A DNA stretch of 64,000 nt. It comes from JAADEM01 sp965371855 (lineage in GTDB: Bacteria; Bacteroidota; Bacteroidia; Bacteroidales; Marinilabiliaceae). The notes under the pieces are model-generated. The model was not told where the DNA came from. It did no database searches and was given only the letters and a program-made list of their open reading frames with translations. The position numbers were made by a program, and so were the translations under genes. The DNA lies in assembly GCA_965371855.1 (NCBI GenBank), contig CBDUZZ010000010.1, positions 1 to 64,000 of the forward strand, written 5' to 3'. How positions within the stretch are numbered: the first letter of the stretch is position 1; each line of letters opens with the position of its first letter. This document shows, in pieces, positions 17,753-26,929 of this stretch.

Positions 17753-19592
17753 TGTCTCCTAATTTTTGAGTTTCGATAATTGAATTAAGTGTTTTTTCTG
17801 TTTTAGCTGCACTCTCTCCAAGAAGAAATGCAATCTTCTGAACTGTTTTCAGATTATTCCGGATAACATTCCGGGCACGATTAATAACTTCTTCCCGGCG
17901 AACCTCCGGTGCTGTAAGGTCACGTATGATACCGCCAACCACACTGTTTTTCTTTATGGTAAATACCGACACATTTAGTATTGAGTCTTCAAAAGCAGTA
18001 TCACGATTTAAAATATCTTCACCAGAGTGTAACACAGACTCGAACAGCTTGGCAAAGGGAACTAAAGTTTTAAGGTCAGCTCCACGCAAGCCGGGTATCA
18101 TTTCATTAATTTGCTTTGCATCTTCACCAAGCATATTAATGAATTTCCAATTCGACTCCATTATTTTCAGGTTCGCATCTACCAATACTACACCTGATCT
18201 GATTTTATTCAGCATAGTTGTAACCGTTTCAGCAGATTCTCTTGCTGCCTGCTCTTCTGCTCTGGCTTTTTCTTCACTATCTTTTAATGCCTCTTGCGTT
18301 TTTCGAAGCTTTTCGTTAGCCGAATTAACTTTATTTATATAAGTATGTAGTTTTTTTATCGAATGAGTATAACACATCTCATAATTTGTAAACCCCTGCA
18401 CATGTGCAACAGCAAACTCACGGCAAGTAGGATATCCGCATGCACCACATCCTAACTGATCTTCACTTTTGCTTTTCCCCATTTCGTGCAAAACCTGTTG
18501 TATTTGTACTTCTGTAGGATAGGGTATTCGCATGTCATGAGCCTTAAATGTACGGGTAAAGTCTAATTCTGAGAATTCCCTGATATCATTCTCCCACAGG
18601 TTTACATCAAACCCTATTAGTCTTTTTGTTACGTACTTAATCACATGTGTTCTCCGAGTGAATTTTTTACCCCCTGATGACATTCCCGGCCCCATAATAC
18701 ACCCTTTACAGTAGAAAAGATCCAGATGCTGCTTAAGATCTTTTTCATCACTGAACTCCTCTATTGTCTGTAAAAAGTTAGTACGTCCTTCGGTAATGAG
18801 TACACTTCCATCAAGCAAATTTTGATGTATATCAACAGACTGTAACAAACCGTGACTAACAGGGAACAAACCTCCCTTTTTCCCAAGAGGCGGATCGAAT
18901 TCACTATATGTTACCGACTTCTCTAATATATTATACTCCTTAAATAGTTCCCTTAACTCCATAAAAGTAATTACCGCATCAATATTTCTGTTTTCCTTGT
19001 TTATTGTCTTTACATCATCTTTTGCCGAAGAACATGCTGTTATATAAACTGTCTTTACACTCTCTCCGTATTTCTTCTTAATCACTTTGGCCATTGCAAC
19101 ATAAGGAGGAACAATAGGAGTAAGATTGTCGACCAGTTCGGGATGATAACGTTCAATATAACTTACTGTTGCCGGACACTTGGTAGATATATAGTATTTT
19201 CCCTGAAAGTTATCATATAGTTTTTTATATTGGATCGCAACCATATCAACACCAAAGGCAACTTCATTGACAAGGTCAAAACCCAGTTCCCTGAGCATGG
19301 CAACAAACTTTCTGTAATCGGATATATCGACAAATTCACCGGCTATGGAAGGGTCACACATTGCAGATACCTTATTTTCGGATTTTATCAAGCTCATCGA
19401 AATATCTTTTTCACTACGATAAGAGATTGCATTTTGTGAACACATTGTTACACAATGCCCGCAACCAATACACCTGCTTGCAATAATTTTGGAATGATTA
19501 TCCTCAATCTTAATAGCTTTTGCCGGGCATACCCTGATACAGGTATAACTAAGATTACATTTGTCTTTATCTGTAACTATTAACTGTGGCAT
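17730..19592 (-). CDS. [FeFe]-hydrogenase-like sensory protein with ferredoxin, FeS and PAS domains
   Basis: The 620-residue protein has, in order, a ferredoxin-like region (Cys12/18/22 and Cys41/44/47/51) and an iron-hydrogenase large-subunit-like core at 75-330. An FeS domain follows (Cys382/385/390/407 in GCGACGYPTC), then a coiled coil at about 411-445 and a PAS domain at 446-560. H-cluster motifs are divergent: STKCPAT (Cys139, with Lys in place of the usual preceding Cys), ITACSSAKDD (Cys187), FYCKGCIMGPG (Cys295, Cys298). It resembles group C (HydS-like) regulatory hydrogenases rather than catalytic ones. Whether it binds an H-cluster is open. Confidence 0.82.
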   Translation of the reverse strand: MPQLIVTDKDKCNLSYTCIRVCPAKAIKIEDNHSKIIASRCIGCGHCVTMCSQNAISYRSEKDISMSLIKSENKVSAMCDPSIAGEFVDISDYRKFVAMLRELGFDLVNEVAFGVDMVAIQYKKLYDNFQGKYYISTKCPATVSYIERYHPELVDNLTPIVPPYVAMAKVIKKKYGESVKTVYITACSSAKDDVKTINKENRNIDAVITFMELRELFKEYNILEKSVTYSEFDPPLGKKGGLFPVSHGLLQSVDIHQNLLDGSVLITEGRTNFLQTIEEFSDEKDLKQHLDLFYCKGCIMGPGMSSGGKKFTRRTHVIKYVTKRLIGFDVNLWENDIREFSELDFTRTFKAHDMRIPYPTEVQIQQVLHEMGKSKSEDQLGCGACGYPTCREFAVAHVQGFTNYEMCYTHSIKKLHTYINKVNSANEKLRKTQEALKDSEEKARAEEQAARESAETVTTMLNKIRSGVVLVDANLKIMESNWKFINMLGEDAKQINEMIPGLRGADLKTLVPFAKLFESVLHSGEDILNRDTAFEDSILNVSVFTIKKNSVVGGIIRDLTAPEVRREEVINRARNVIRNNLKTVQKIAFLLGESAAKTEKTLNSIIETQKLGDSEHGAGK

Positions 19593-19626
19593 TATTTTTA
19601 TTGTTAAATTGTTCTATGGTTAATAA

Positions 19627-19926
19627 TTACTGATTCATGTTCTCTCCCCCTTCGGGGGGATTAAGGGGGGTCTCTTCTCCTAAAGACTCGTCAAGAATAT
19701 TATAAACCATCTCTTCTTTCACCTCACTATAAACTTTGTCATTTACAACCAGAATAGGCCCATTTTCACATTTTCCCATACACAAATCTCCATGAAAAAA
19801 CACGGCTTCTTCAAAATTATGTTCTTTAAGCCATGCCTTTACTGCATTCATAACTTCTTTACTTCCTCTTGAGAAACATGAGCTTCCCAGGCATATTGTT
19901 ATTTCATGTTTAGGCTCCATAAACAA
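19627..19926 (-). CDS. Thioredoxin-like [2Fe-2S] ferredoxin (NuoE/HydC-like small protein)
   Basis: The 99-residue protein has the four cysteines of thioredoxin-fold [2Fe-2S] proteins: CLGSSC (Cys12, Cys17) and CMGKC (Cys49, Cys53). It corresponds to the C-terminal cluster domain of NuoE and small subunits next to [FeFe] hydrogenases. The gene lies 34 bp upstream of the hydrogenase-like gene and probably starts the operon. Residues from about 83 on (TPLNPPEGGENMNQ) are encoded by a GC-rich repeat and are not part of the family fold. Confidence 0.85.
   Translation of the reverse strand: MFMEPKHEITICLGSSCFSRGSKEVMNAVKAWLKEHNFEEAVFFHGDLCMGKCENGPILVVNDKVYSEVKEEMVYNILDESLGEETPLNPPEGGENMNQ
19641..19671. 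repeat. GC-rich palindromic repeat inside the 3' end of the [2Fe-2S] gene
   Basis: CCCCCTTCGGGGGG forms a perfect hairpin stem with a TTCG-type loop. It is followed by ATTAAGGGGGG, which can also pair with the same C-run. A similar but non-identical unit lies at 48731-48764. This is the general form of the REP-like units scattered in Bacteroidota genomes. Confidence 0.6.
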
Positions 19927-20011
19927 ATAGATATTTTTTTCAGCAATTAAGATAGTGTAAATGTTTCGTATTTGCCAAAATAATTAAGAAAAGTAGCTGT
20001 AAGAATAAAAT

Positions 20012-20215
20012 TTAAAGTTCTTTTTGTTTTTCAACTAAGGATAAAAGTTTTTTAATATTCAGCTCTCTGTTTTGTATAAGTTCAACAAAACTTAGCCCAG
20101 ATTCCTGCATCATAATATCACGGGTATCTATAAAATTATAGTTTAGTTCGATCGCTAGTTTTTTCCCCCACTTACTCTTTCCGGCAGATATATATCCAAT
20201 AAAGTATATCAACAT
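20012..20215 (-). pseudogene. Shikimate-kinase-like N-terminal fragment
   Basis: The 67 residues contain a P-loop GYISAGKSKWGKKLA and then YNFIDTRDIMMQESG, which matches the start of AroK-type shikimate kinases (Asp of the substrate site in IDTRD). Full-length enzymes are about 165-175 residues and need a lid and an adenine loop, both missing here. No continuation was found in the other frames before the [2Fe-2S] gene. It begins 4 bp after the DUF4956 gene stop and could be a small NTPase-like remnant. Confidence 0.5.
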
Positions 20216-20219
20216 AAGG

Positions 20220-20864
20220 CTATTTGTTGTATACTATTTTACTGTTAATGCTATTCTTTTTATCTCCATTTTCATTAGCCCTATAATAAATGATAACAGA
20301 CAATTCGTTTTTTGTTATGTTCATTTTTTCAACAGTTACTTTAATAATTGGCATATTCAGTAATGTTTCAATTTCGGTTTTTACTTTGTCAGGATCGTGT
20401 ACTATTGAAAAATCAAAAGGAGAGTAGACAAATGGTTGACGTATTATTTTCTTTTTTGGTTTATACCTTTCTAATAAATAGGTGCTAAGTAAAATAATAA
20501 TATTAGAAATTATTATTCCCCGCCAAAACACTTTAAATTCTATTAAAGCATTAACTATTGCGATTCCGATTACAAGAAACAGGTAAGTCATGTCCTTTAT
20601 ATCAACAGGTGGGGTTCGATATCTTATAATACTGAAAATTGCGAACAGACCTATAGCAAATCCCATTTGTATGTTTACCAGCCCAAGAAATGCTGAAATA
20701 AGAAAAACCATTATTCCTATTAAGAAATAGGAGAAATAGTATTTTCTTTTGCCATTGTATGGAAAATAGATATAATGAAGCAGGATAAATAGTACAATAA
20801 CGTTAATCGCCAATCTGGTTATTACTCGTATAAAATCTTCCTGAAAATGAAAAAGGTTATCCAT
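20220..20864 (-). CDS. DUF4956 membrane protein
   Basis: The 214-residue protein has four membrane helices in its first 130 residues and a cytoplasmic C-terminal domain of ferredoxin-like character (IVHDPDKVKTEIETLLNMP). The hallmark GLFAIFSIIRYRT, then DMTYLFLVIGIAIVNALIE, identifies DUF4956. In Bacteroidota these genes often sit beside a CotH-like gene and a VTC-type polyphosphate polymerase. The CotH-like partner is immediately upstream here. No VTC gene is in the window, although ppk1 is present further right. Confidence 0.85.
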   Translation of the reverse strand: MDNLFHFQEDFIRVITRLAINVIVLFILLHYIYFPYNGKRKYYFSYFLIGIMVFLISAFLGLVNIQMGFAIGLFAIFSIIRYRTPPVDIKDMTYLFLVIGIAIVNALIEFKVFWRGIIISNIIILLSTYLLERYKPKKKIIRQPFVYSPFDFSIVHDPDKVKTEIETLLNMPIIKVTVEKMNITKNELSVIIYYRANENGDKKNSINSKIVYNK

Positions 20865-20876
20865 TGCTAATAATTA

Positions 20877-21965
20877 TTAATATGGGTCTCTGCAATTTGA
20901 ACAAATTATTCTATAACCTGCTTTGTGCTTTAATTCTTTATAAAACTTCTGGATATACCATTTTAGTTTTTTCCTTTCTTTTATTGGCAAAGATTCAAAA
21001 CTCATTATGGTATTATAAATTTTTTCTTCTGCTGATAGAAATTCTTCTTTTAATATATTAAAATTATCATCAGTAGGTCTGCAAAAGCCCATATAGTCTC
21101 TTTCTGTTACACTTTCGGCATTACTCCACTCTTGTGGCATGGAGTAATGGGTATTAATAAAGCCGGAATAATCAAAATCGTAAGGAATAACATAAGCTCC
21201 GTGAATATTAATGGCCATTATTTTTATGAATTTAATATTATGACTGGCTTTATATAGCCAGTCGGTGTTGCCTATCATGTAATTGAAAAGGGCTACCCTA
21301 TCGGCCGACAGTGCGTCTAATTCATGATATTTTATAACTTTTGTTTTTATTTGAACCGCATTAACCCTTGTTGCCATGGCTTTAATAGGTTCTATTACAA
21401 AACCATATCTTGATTGATTTAACTCCTTTTTACCTGTATCCCTATAGTCAATCTTTAGCAACCTTGCCTTAAGACTGTAATCGGTTATTGCATTATATAG
21501 TTTATATACGAGATACTCCTTTAAAAGATAAGCATTAAAAATTTTGCTCCCTTTACAATGGGTAACCATTTTCATCTTATTAATTCCTTTGTAATCAGGG
21601 TTTTTTATAGGGTCTGTTTTGAAATTAAGTTTAATTGGGGGGAAATAACACAACTCTTTCCTTGAATTACCTCTGGTTTTAATGCGAATGTTTTTTACAA
21701 TTGAATCATTGTTAGGAAGATGTACAATTAACTCCGCCGGTAAATATTGGTCATCATTTTTAGGTTTTGCAAATTCTGTAAAATCACTTATTAACGTAAT
21801 GGAAAGCGTGAAATCATCTTCAAACAGCGTTCCTGTATAAATGGTGTCCGTTATTGGTTCAAACTTACTGTTGTTCAAGGCAGCCTGCTGCACAGAATCC
21901 ATTTCCTGACTATAAATTTGAATTGCTGTCAGCCAGATAAAACTAATTGTTAAAAACTTTTTCAT
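20877..21965 (-). CDS. CotH-kinase-like secreted protein
   Basis: The 362-residue protein has a signal peptide ending near IYSQ. The body carries IKTRGNSRKE, NKMKMVTHCKGS, the Lys/Glu-rich YLLKEYLVYKLYN, and the late motifs GNTDWL and VIPYDFDYSGF. These recall atypical kinases of the CotH/HipA-like fold, where the final Asp residues bind metal. Protein-kinase activity outside the cytoplasm would need an ATP source and is unproven. The gene is 12 bp upstream of the DUF4956 gene and forms a pair with it. Confidence 0.65.
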   Translation of the reverse strand: MKKFLTISFIWLTAIQIYSQEMDSVQQAALNNSKFEPITDTIYTGTLFEDDFTLSITLISDFTEFAKPKNDDQYLPAELIVHLPNNDSIVKNIRIKTRGNSRKELCYFPPIKLNFKTDPIKNPDYKGINKMKMVTHCKGSKIFNAYLLKEYLVYKLYNAITDYSLKARLLKIDYRDTGKKELNQSRYGFVIEPIKAMATRVNAVQIKTKVIKYHELDALSADRVALFNYMIGNTDWLYKASHNIKFIKIMAINIHGAYVIPYDFDYSGFINTHYSMPQEWSNAESVTERDYMGFCRPTDDNFNILKEEFLSAEEKIYNTIMSFESLPIKERKKLKWYIQKFYKELKHKAGYRIICSNCRDPY

Positions 21966-22081
21966 CTCTATGTGATTTTAAATTAACTATAAATGTATTA
22001 TTATTATTGTTATTATTCAAGGTACGAACTCTCTTTTAACAATACTAAAACAATATATTAGACCAAATTGTTTATAGATTA

Positions 22082-24796
22082 TCACCTGCCTGAATTTTTA
22101 ATCATTAAATTAATCATTCTGTTAAAGTCATTTTCATCTATTAGATCCTCTATTGATATATGCATACGATACCTCCAGTAATGGCGAGTGTTGGAAGGCA
22201 TATTGATCTGTTCATTGTGGGTATTATCACTACGTAATTCATCGCTCATTCCCAGTAAATCCTGCAAAGGAAAGATAGTCCACATAGCCGGTGAGTTCAG
22301 ATTTTGATTTATTATGTCTCTGCAAAGCCATGGTTCAGCAAAATATGGAATTTCACCCTGGTGTCCGAGTTGATGGTTGTAAAACCTTTGTGATATGACT
22401 CTGTCTTCTTCCCACCATCCACGAATAGTTGATGTGTCGTGTGTTGATGTAGTGCAAACAGATAGGTAAGGAGCATCTTTAGGGTCAGCAAATTCCACGT
22501 TGTCATTTTTAGGCATCCGCTGAACTTCCAGACTTAAAATGTTTAACTTTTTCATTACTTGCGGTACAACAGCTGGAATCATACCTAAGTCTTCACCACA
22601 AACTAACATATTAGTGGTGTTTATTAAAGAGGGGAGTTTGTTCATTGCTTCTTCTTGCCATAATTCTTCATGTCGGTGAAAGAAGTAATTAATATAAACA
22701 GTGTCAAGTGCATTCTTTTGTTCACTGTCCAGTTCCATATATGAGTATGTCGAATGCATTGATACTCTGGGATGAAAAGTTTCAAGTTTGTCGTCGTCGG
22801 GTAAAAGAACAACTTCTGCAGCCAGTCGTAGCAGGCCTGACATAATGAATGTATCCTTTTCGTTGAGATTTTCAAGTTTATCATACTTTACAAAATGATT
22901 ATAAATTTTTCGTTGAGTGTTGAATTCTTCTTTTAATTCATAAACATTAAGTTCTGTTTCGTTCAGATATAACTTTCTTATTTTATCTGCATAAGTGTCA
23001 AATATGGTTTTTAAAAAGTGTTCACGTATATATGGTTTGCACAATCGTTCGTAATCAACCCATATTCCGGCTGTTTGTAATTCTTCTCTGGTGAATGGTA
23101 TTGATGGTCTGAAATGTCCTAATGTTCCCTGAATGGCATTGAATGGGATTTCCCAGATGCGAAAGAATCCAAGTATATGGTCAAGACGAAAAGCATCAAA
23201 ATATTCTGTCATTTTTATCAGTCTGTTTTGCCACCAACTGTAATTTTCTTTTTTCATTTCGTTCCAGTTGTAAGTAGGAAATCCCCAGTTTTGTCCGTCT
23301 ATGGCAAATCTATCGGGTGGGGCTCCGGTTTGTCCGTTAAAATGGAATAATTGAGGAGAACTCCATGTGTCAGAACTAAAGCGACCTACTCCAATAGGAA
23401 CATCACCTTTAAGGGAAATACCTTTACTACGGGCATAGTCGCTTACTTCTTTTAATTGTTTATCGAGATGGTATTGAATAAAATACCAAAATGAGATTTC
23501 CGGAAATGTTTCAGACTTCTTATTGGTCAGTTTAGATACTTTTATTTTAGAATATTTTTTGTGTTCTTTCCAATAGTTAAAATTGGTTGTTCCGTAATTA
23601 TCTCTTAAATAACAGAATGCGGCATATGGTTGTAACCATTTTTTATTTTTAGTTATGAAACTTTTAAAGTTGGTATTCTTTTGTATATTTTGTTCTTGTT
23701 CTTTGAATATCTGGCGTGCATATTCTATTTTATGTTTTAAAACTGTAATGTAATCAACATGATAGTTTTGGTTTAGTTTTTTTTGTAATTGCTCATATTT
23801 CATCCTGTTCTTTTTACTTTTTAGTTTACCTATTTTGAAAATATTAAGATAAATAGGGTTAAGAGCAAAAACAGAAATGGTGTTGTAAGGGTATGAGTCT
23901 AAAAAAGTATAAGTAGCTGTTGTGTCATTAACCGGTAATATCTGTATTATTTTCAACCTGGTTTTTTCTGCCCAGTCTGTAAAAAGTTTAAGGTCAGTGA
24001 AATCGCCTATCCCAAAACTGTTTTTTGTTTTCAATGAAAAAACGGGGATACTCACTCCGGCACCTCTGAAAGTATAAGTGTCAAAATGAATCATATTATT
24101 ATTAATTATACAATGGCAGGTTTCATTGGGTTTTTCAATGTCCATTATGTGATTATTACCGGCTTCCCAGTGAATGATTTTCCCGGTAATATTATTGATT
24201 ATTACATATTTGTACTCAATATACTGTTCAGGTGACTTTATATTTACTGTTATCCGCCAATCCGGATAGTTATAACTGTTTAATACAAGAGCTTTTTCAT
24301 CATTCCACATTCCCAGCTCCGGTATATTTCCGCTAATACCCAGAGAATAATGTTTATCTAATGGAATAAACCTAATGCGAAAATCAATAATATATTTTCC
24401 AGCCGATGGGAAACGAAATCTATGACTTTCAATATCATTCCTGTTGAATAGAATATCAGCGAATATTGATGATTCCCACAGCCTTTTTTCATTTGCATTA
24501 TCTTCATAATAATCCTTGATAATAAAATGTGAGAATCTTTTAGGATTAATTTTTAAGTTGCGTGTTCCTTTTTTATCATACACAATGGTATCGGTCTCAT
24601 GCTCTTTTGTGTAATATTTGTACTTTATTGTTGAATTAGTAATGTCATCAAGTTCTACTTCGGTTTCCCATAAATTATTATTAATATATCCAAGAGGCAA
24701 TGACGAATTACTATTGCCTAAAATCTTATTCTCAAGTAATAAGAAAATACTTTTTTCCTGAATGGCAGGATAAAAACAGATAAACTTTATTTTCAT
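22082..24796 (-). CDS. malQ: 4-alpha-glucanotransferase (amylomaltase, GH77) with N-terminal starch-binding domains
   Basis: The enzyme transfers alpha-1,4-glucan segments between maltooligosaccharides in glycogen and maltodextrin metabolism. Two CBM20-like modules occupy about residues 1-110 and 120-235, explaining the 904-residue length against about 500-700 for bacterial MalQ. The GH77 core has GVGRFSSDTWSSPQLF, FDAFRLDHILGFFRIW (nucleophile Asp), VCGEDLGMIP (acid/base Glu) and STHDTSTIRGWW. This domain order resembles plant cytosolic DPE2. It has no signal peptide, so it is cytoplasmic. It is transcribed alone. Confidence 0.93.
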   Translation of the reverse strand: MKIKFICFYPAIQEKSIFLLLENKILGNSNSSLPLGYINNNLWETEVELDDITNSTIKYKYYTKEHETDTIVYDKKGTRNLKINPKRFSHFIIKDYYEDNANEKRLWESSIFADILFNRNDIESHRFRFPSAGKYIIDFRIRFIPLDKHYSLGISGNIPELGMWNDEKALVLNSYNYPDWRITVNIKSPEQYIEYKYVIINNITGKIIHWEAGNNHIMDIEKPNETCHCIINNNMIHFDTYTFRGAGVSIPVFSLKTKNSFGIGDFTDLKLFTDWAEKTRLKIIQILPVNDTTATYTFLDSYPYNTISVFALNPIYLNIFKIGKLKSKKNRMKYEQLQKKLNQNYHVDYITVLKHKIEYARQIFKEQEQNIQKNTNFKSFITKNKKWLQPYAAFCYLRDNYGTTNFNYWKEHKKYSKIKVSKLTNKKSETFPEISFWYFIQYHLDKQLKEVSDYARSKGISLKGDVPIGVGRFSSDTWSSPQLFHFNGQTGAPPDRFAIDGQNWGFPTYNWNEMKKENYSWWQNRLIKMTEYFDAFRLDHILGFFRIWEIPFNAIQGTLGHFRPSIPFTREELQTAGIWVDYERLCKPYIREHFLKTIFDTYADKIRKLYLNETELNVYELKEEFNTQRKIYNHFVKYDKLENLNEKDTFIMSGLLRLAAEVVLLPDDDKLETFHPRVSMHSTYSYMELDSEQKNALDTVYINYFFHRHEELWQEEAMNKLPSLINTTNMLVCGEDLGMIPAVVPQVMKKLNILSLEVQRMPKNDNVEFADPKDAPYLSVCTTSTHDTSTIRGWWEEDRVISQRFYNHQLGHQGEIPYFAEPWLCRDIINQNLNSPAMWTIFPLQDLLGMSDELRSDNTHNEQINMPSNTRHYWRYRMHISIEDLIDENDFNRMINLMIKNSGR

Positions 24797-24969
24797 GGCA
24801 ATATTTTTTATTTAAATATTTAAACTCAATATAACTCCACAGTTTTAAATATACGAAAATATCCTGCCAATTTCAATTACTGTTTATATCTATTAACTAT
24901 TTCTTTGTTGATATGGTAATAAGGAAATGTCGTTGTATATTTATAGTAATTAATATTGTAAAAATAATA

Positions 24970-25518
24970 ATGATGAAAATATCAGGTAGTGAGAAAGATA
25001 GAGTGTTGTCGCGTATTAAAACTGTTCAGGATGATATTACAAAATTAGAAGTAGATGCCATTGTTAATGCTGCTAATAGTACATTGTTAGGAGGTGGTGG
25101 TGTTGATGGTGCTATCCATAAAGCTGCAGGTTCTGAGTTGCTTGGATATTGTAGAGCATTAAATGGTTGCCCTACCGGAGAAGCAAAGTTAACACCGGGT
25201 TTTTTATTGCCTGCTAAATATATTATTCATACAGTTGGGTCTGTATGGTATGGAGGGAAAAATAATGAATCTCAGTTACTTTCCAGTACTTATAAAAACT
25301 GCCTTAGTATAGCTTTAAAAGAAAAGTTTGATGTTATTGCTTTTCCTAATATTAGTACAGGCGTATACGGATATCCAAAAAAACCGGCTACTGAAATAGC
25401 AATTGAAACAGTAACAGATTTTCTGCTTAAACATGAATATCCAAAGAAAGTGTTGTTTGTAATTTTTGATAAAGAGAATTTGGGTTTTTATCAGGAAATT
25501 CTGGGATTCAATAAGTAG
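24970..25518 (+). CDS. Macrodomain protein (O-acetyl-ADP-ribose deacetylase type)
   Basis: The start is taken at 24970, because the 19 upstream codons are hydrophobic and not conserved-looking. The core has DAIVNAANSTLLGGGGVDGAI, split by the family as the Asn/Gly-rich ADP-ribose-binding loop, and the second loop FPNISTGVYGYP. This matches YmdB/MacroD-like deacetylases acting on O-acetyl-ADP-ribose or mono-ADP-ribosylated proteins. The protein has about 182 residues, a normal length. A strong hairpin terminator follows. It has no toxin or ADP-ribosyltransferase partner nearby. Confidence 0.9.
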   Translation: MMKISGSEKDRVLSRIKTVQDDITKLEVDAIVNAANSTLLGGGGVDGAIHKAAGSELLGYCRALNGCPTGEAKLTPGFLLPAKYIIHTVGSVWYGGKNNESQLLSSTYKNCLSIALKEKFDVIAFPNISTGVYGYPKKPATEIAIETVTDFLLKHEYPKKVLFVIFDKENLGFYQEILGFNK

Positions 25519-25527
25519 GTGAAAATA

Positions 25528-25566
25528 TTAAAGGAGTGTGGATAAAACCAACACTCCTTTTATTTA
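25528..25566 (+). terminator. Intrinsic terminator after the macrodomain gene
   Basis: AAAGGAGTGT (25530-25539) pairs with ACACTCCTTT (25551-25560), with T-rich sequence directly after it. Confidence 0.85.
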
Positions 25567-25657
25567 ACCCTAACCTAAAATATATGAAAAATCTATTACT
25601 GTAACTATAACATTTGGGATGCTTTTTTGTTTAATAAAACCTAAAATTATTTATGAG

Positions 25658-26929
25658 CTAGCTCTTAGAGAAGAGTTCTAAAACAGTAATTTCAGGGGGC
25701 ATTCCTACACGGATAGGCATTCCCAGGTATCCCAGACCACGGTTTACATACAGATATTGGTTTCCTGCATGGTAAAGGCCGGCCCAGCGTCGGAACTTAT
25801 ATTTAGCAGGGCTCCACTGGAAATTTTTATATCTTAACCCCAACTGCATACCATGAGTGTGTCCTGATAAAGTCAGATTGTAAGGTTTTTTCTTTAATAC
25901 TTCAGCATCCCAGTGATCTGGATCGTGAGTAAGTAGTATTTTAAAAGGAATATCTTTAACATCTTTTTCGGCAATTTCTAAATCGCCATATTTCGGGAAA
26001 GGCGGATGTCCCCAATTCTCAACTCCTACAAGTGCGATATGCTCCTCATTGTGGGAAATGACAGATGATTCGTTATTTAATAGTTTAAAACCAAACCTTT
26101 CATGGGCATCCTGGATTCCCACAAAATTCGCAAATTTCTCCTCTTTACTTTTCCATTTTGAATAGTTCCCGTAATCGTGATTTCCAAGAATAGAGAATTT
26201 ACCTAATGGAGCTTTTAATTTGTTGAAAATGCCATCCCATCCTATTGTCTCTTCATGAAAATTATTTACCAGATCACCTGTAAAACAGATGATATCAGGC
26301 TTTTCATTGTTTATCATTTCAACAACCTTTTCAACCTCCTGATGATTTGAGTTGAAACTTCCAAGGTGTAAATCTGATATATGAACAATCTTTAATCCAT
26401 TAAAAGCTTTTGGAAGGTTGTTAAAAGGAAGTCTTGTGCGCGTAATTTCAAAAGCAAAACGACCTCTTAGTGCCCCAAATATTAATGAAATAAATGGTGC
26501 TGATGCCATCACGATACCTATCTGACTTAAGAATTTTTTTCGGCTGATACGTGGATATCGCCCATCGTTAATCTTTCTATTGTTTTTAGTTTTGAATATT
26601 TTACTTGTGGGCTTTTCTATTAGGAATGCAAGCCAATAAAAGGAAAGATAAAACAACTTTGGGATGTAAATTGTTAAATATATGAACAACATCCACATAA
26701 AGAAAGTGTAGTCTAAGGGAGTTGTAGCATTACTAATTAAAAACAGTGATATGAAAAACGAGATTATAAAAAATAGTGAACAGATGTAATGCCAGGCAGC
26801 TCCTGTAGGAAATGTGAAATGGGATTTGTTTTCTTTTGGATAAATATTGTTTAATTGCTTATACAGCAAAAAATCAATTAGTAAAATAAAGATTGTTAAC
26901 CCAATAAATGCTTCAAACGGATACCGCAT
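25658..26929 (-). CDS. Membrane-anchored metallophosphoesterase (YkuE-like)
   Basis: The 423-residue protein has four membrane helices in the first ~165 residues. A calcineurin-type phosphoesterase domain follows with all metal-binding blocks: HISDLHLGS, CFTGDLVNN, LGNHDYG, LLTHDPDHW and LSGHTHGMQLG. It groups with YkuE/YaeI-like phosphoesterases, some of which act on UDP-2,3-diacylglucosamine or other lipid-linked substrates. An RKKFLSQIG stretch just before the domain recalls a Tat signal but follows internal helices. It is transcribed alone, divergent from the AraC-type gene. Confidence 0.9.
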   Translation of the reverse strand: MRYPFEAFIGLTIFILLIDFLLYKQLNNIYPKENKSHFTFPTGAAWHYICSLFFIISFFISLFLISNATTPLDYTFFMWMLFIYLTIYIPKLFYLSFYWLAFLIEKPTSKIFKTKNNRKINDGRYPRISRKKFLSQIGIVMASAPFISLIFGALRGRFAFEITRTRLPFNNLPKAFNGLKIVHISDLHLGSFNSNHQEVEKVVEMINNEKPDIICFTGDLVNNFHEETIGWDGIFNKLKAPLGKFSILGNHDYGNYSKWKSKEEKFANFVGIQDAHERFGFKLLNNESSVISHNEEHIALVGVENWGHPPFPKYGDLEIAEKDVKDIPFKILLTHDPDHWDAEVLKKKPYNLTLSGHTHGMQLGLRYKNFQWSPAKYKFRRWAGLYHAGNQYLYVNRGLGYLGMPIRVGMPPEITVLELFSKS

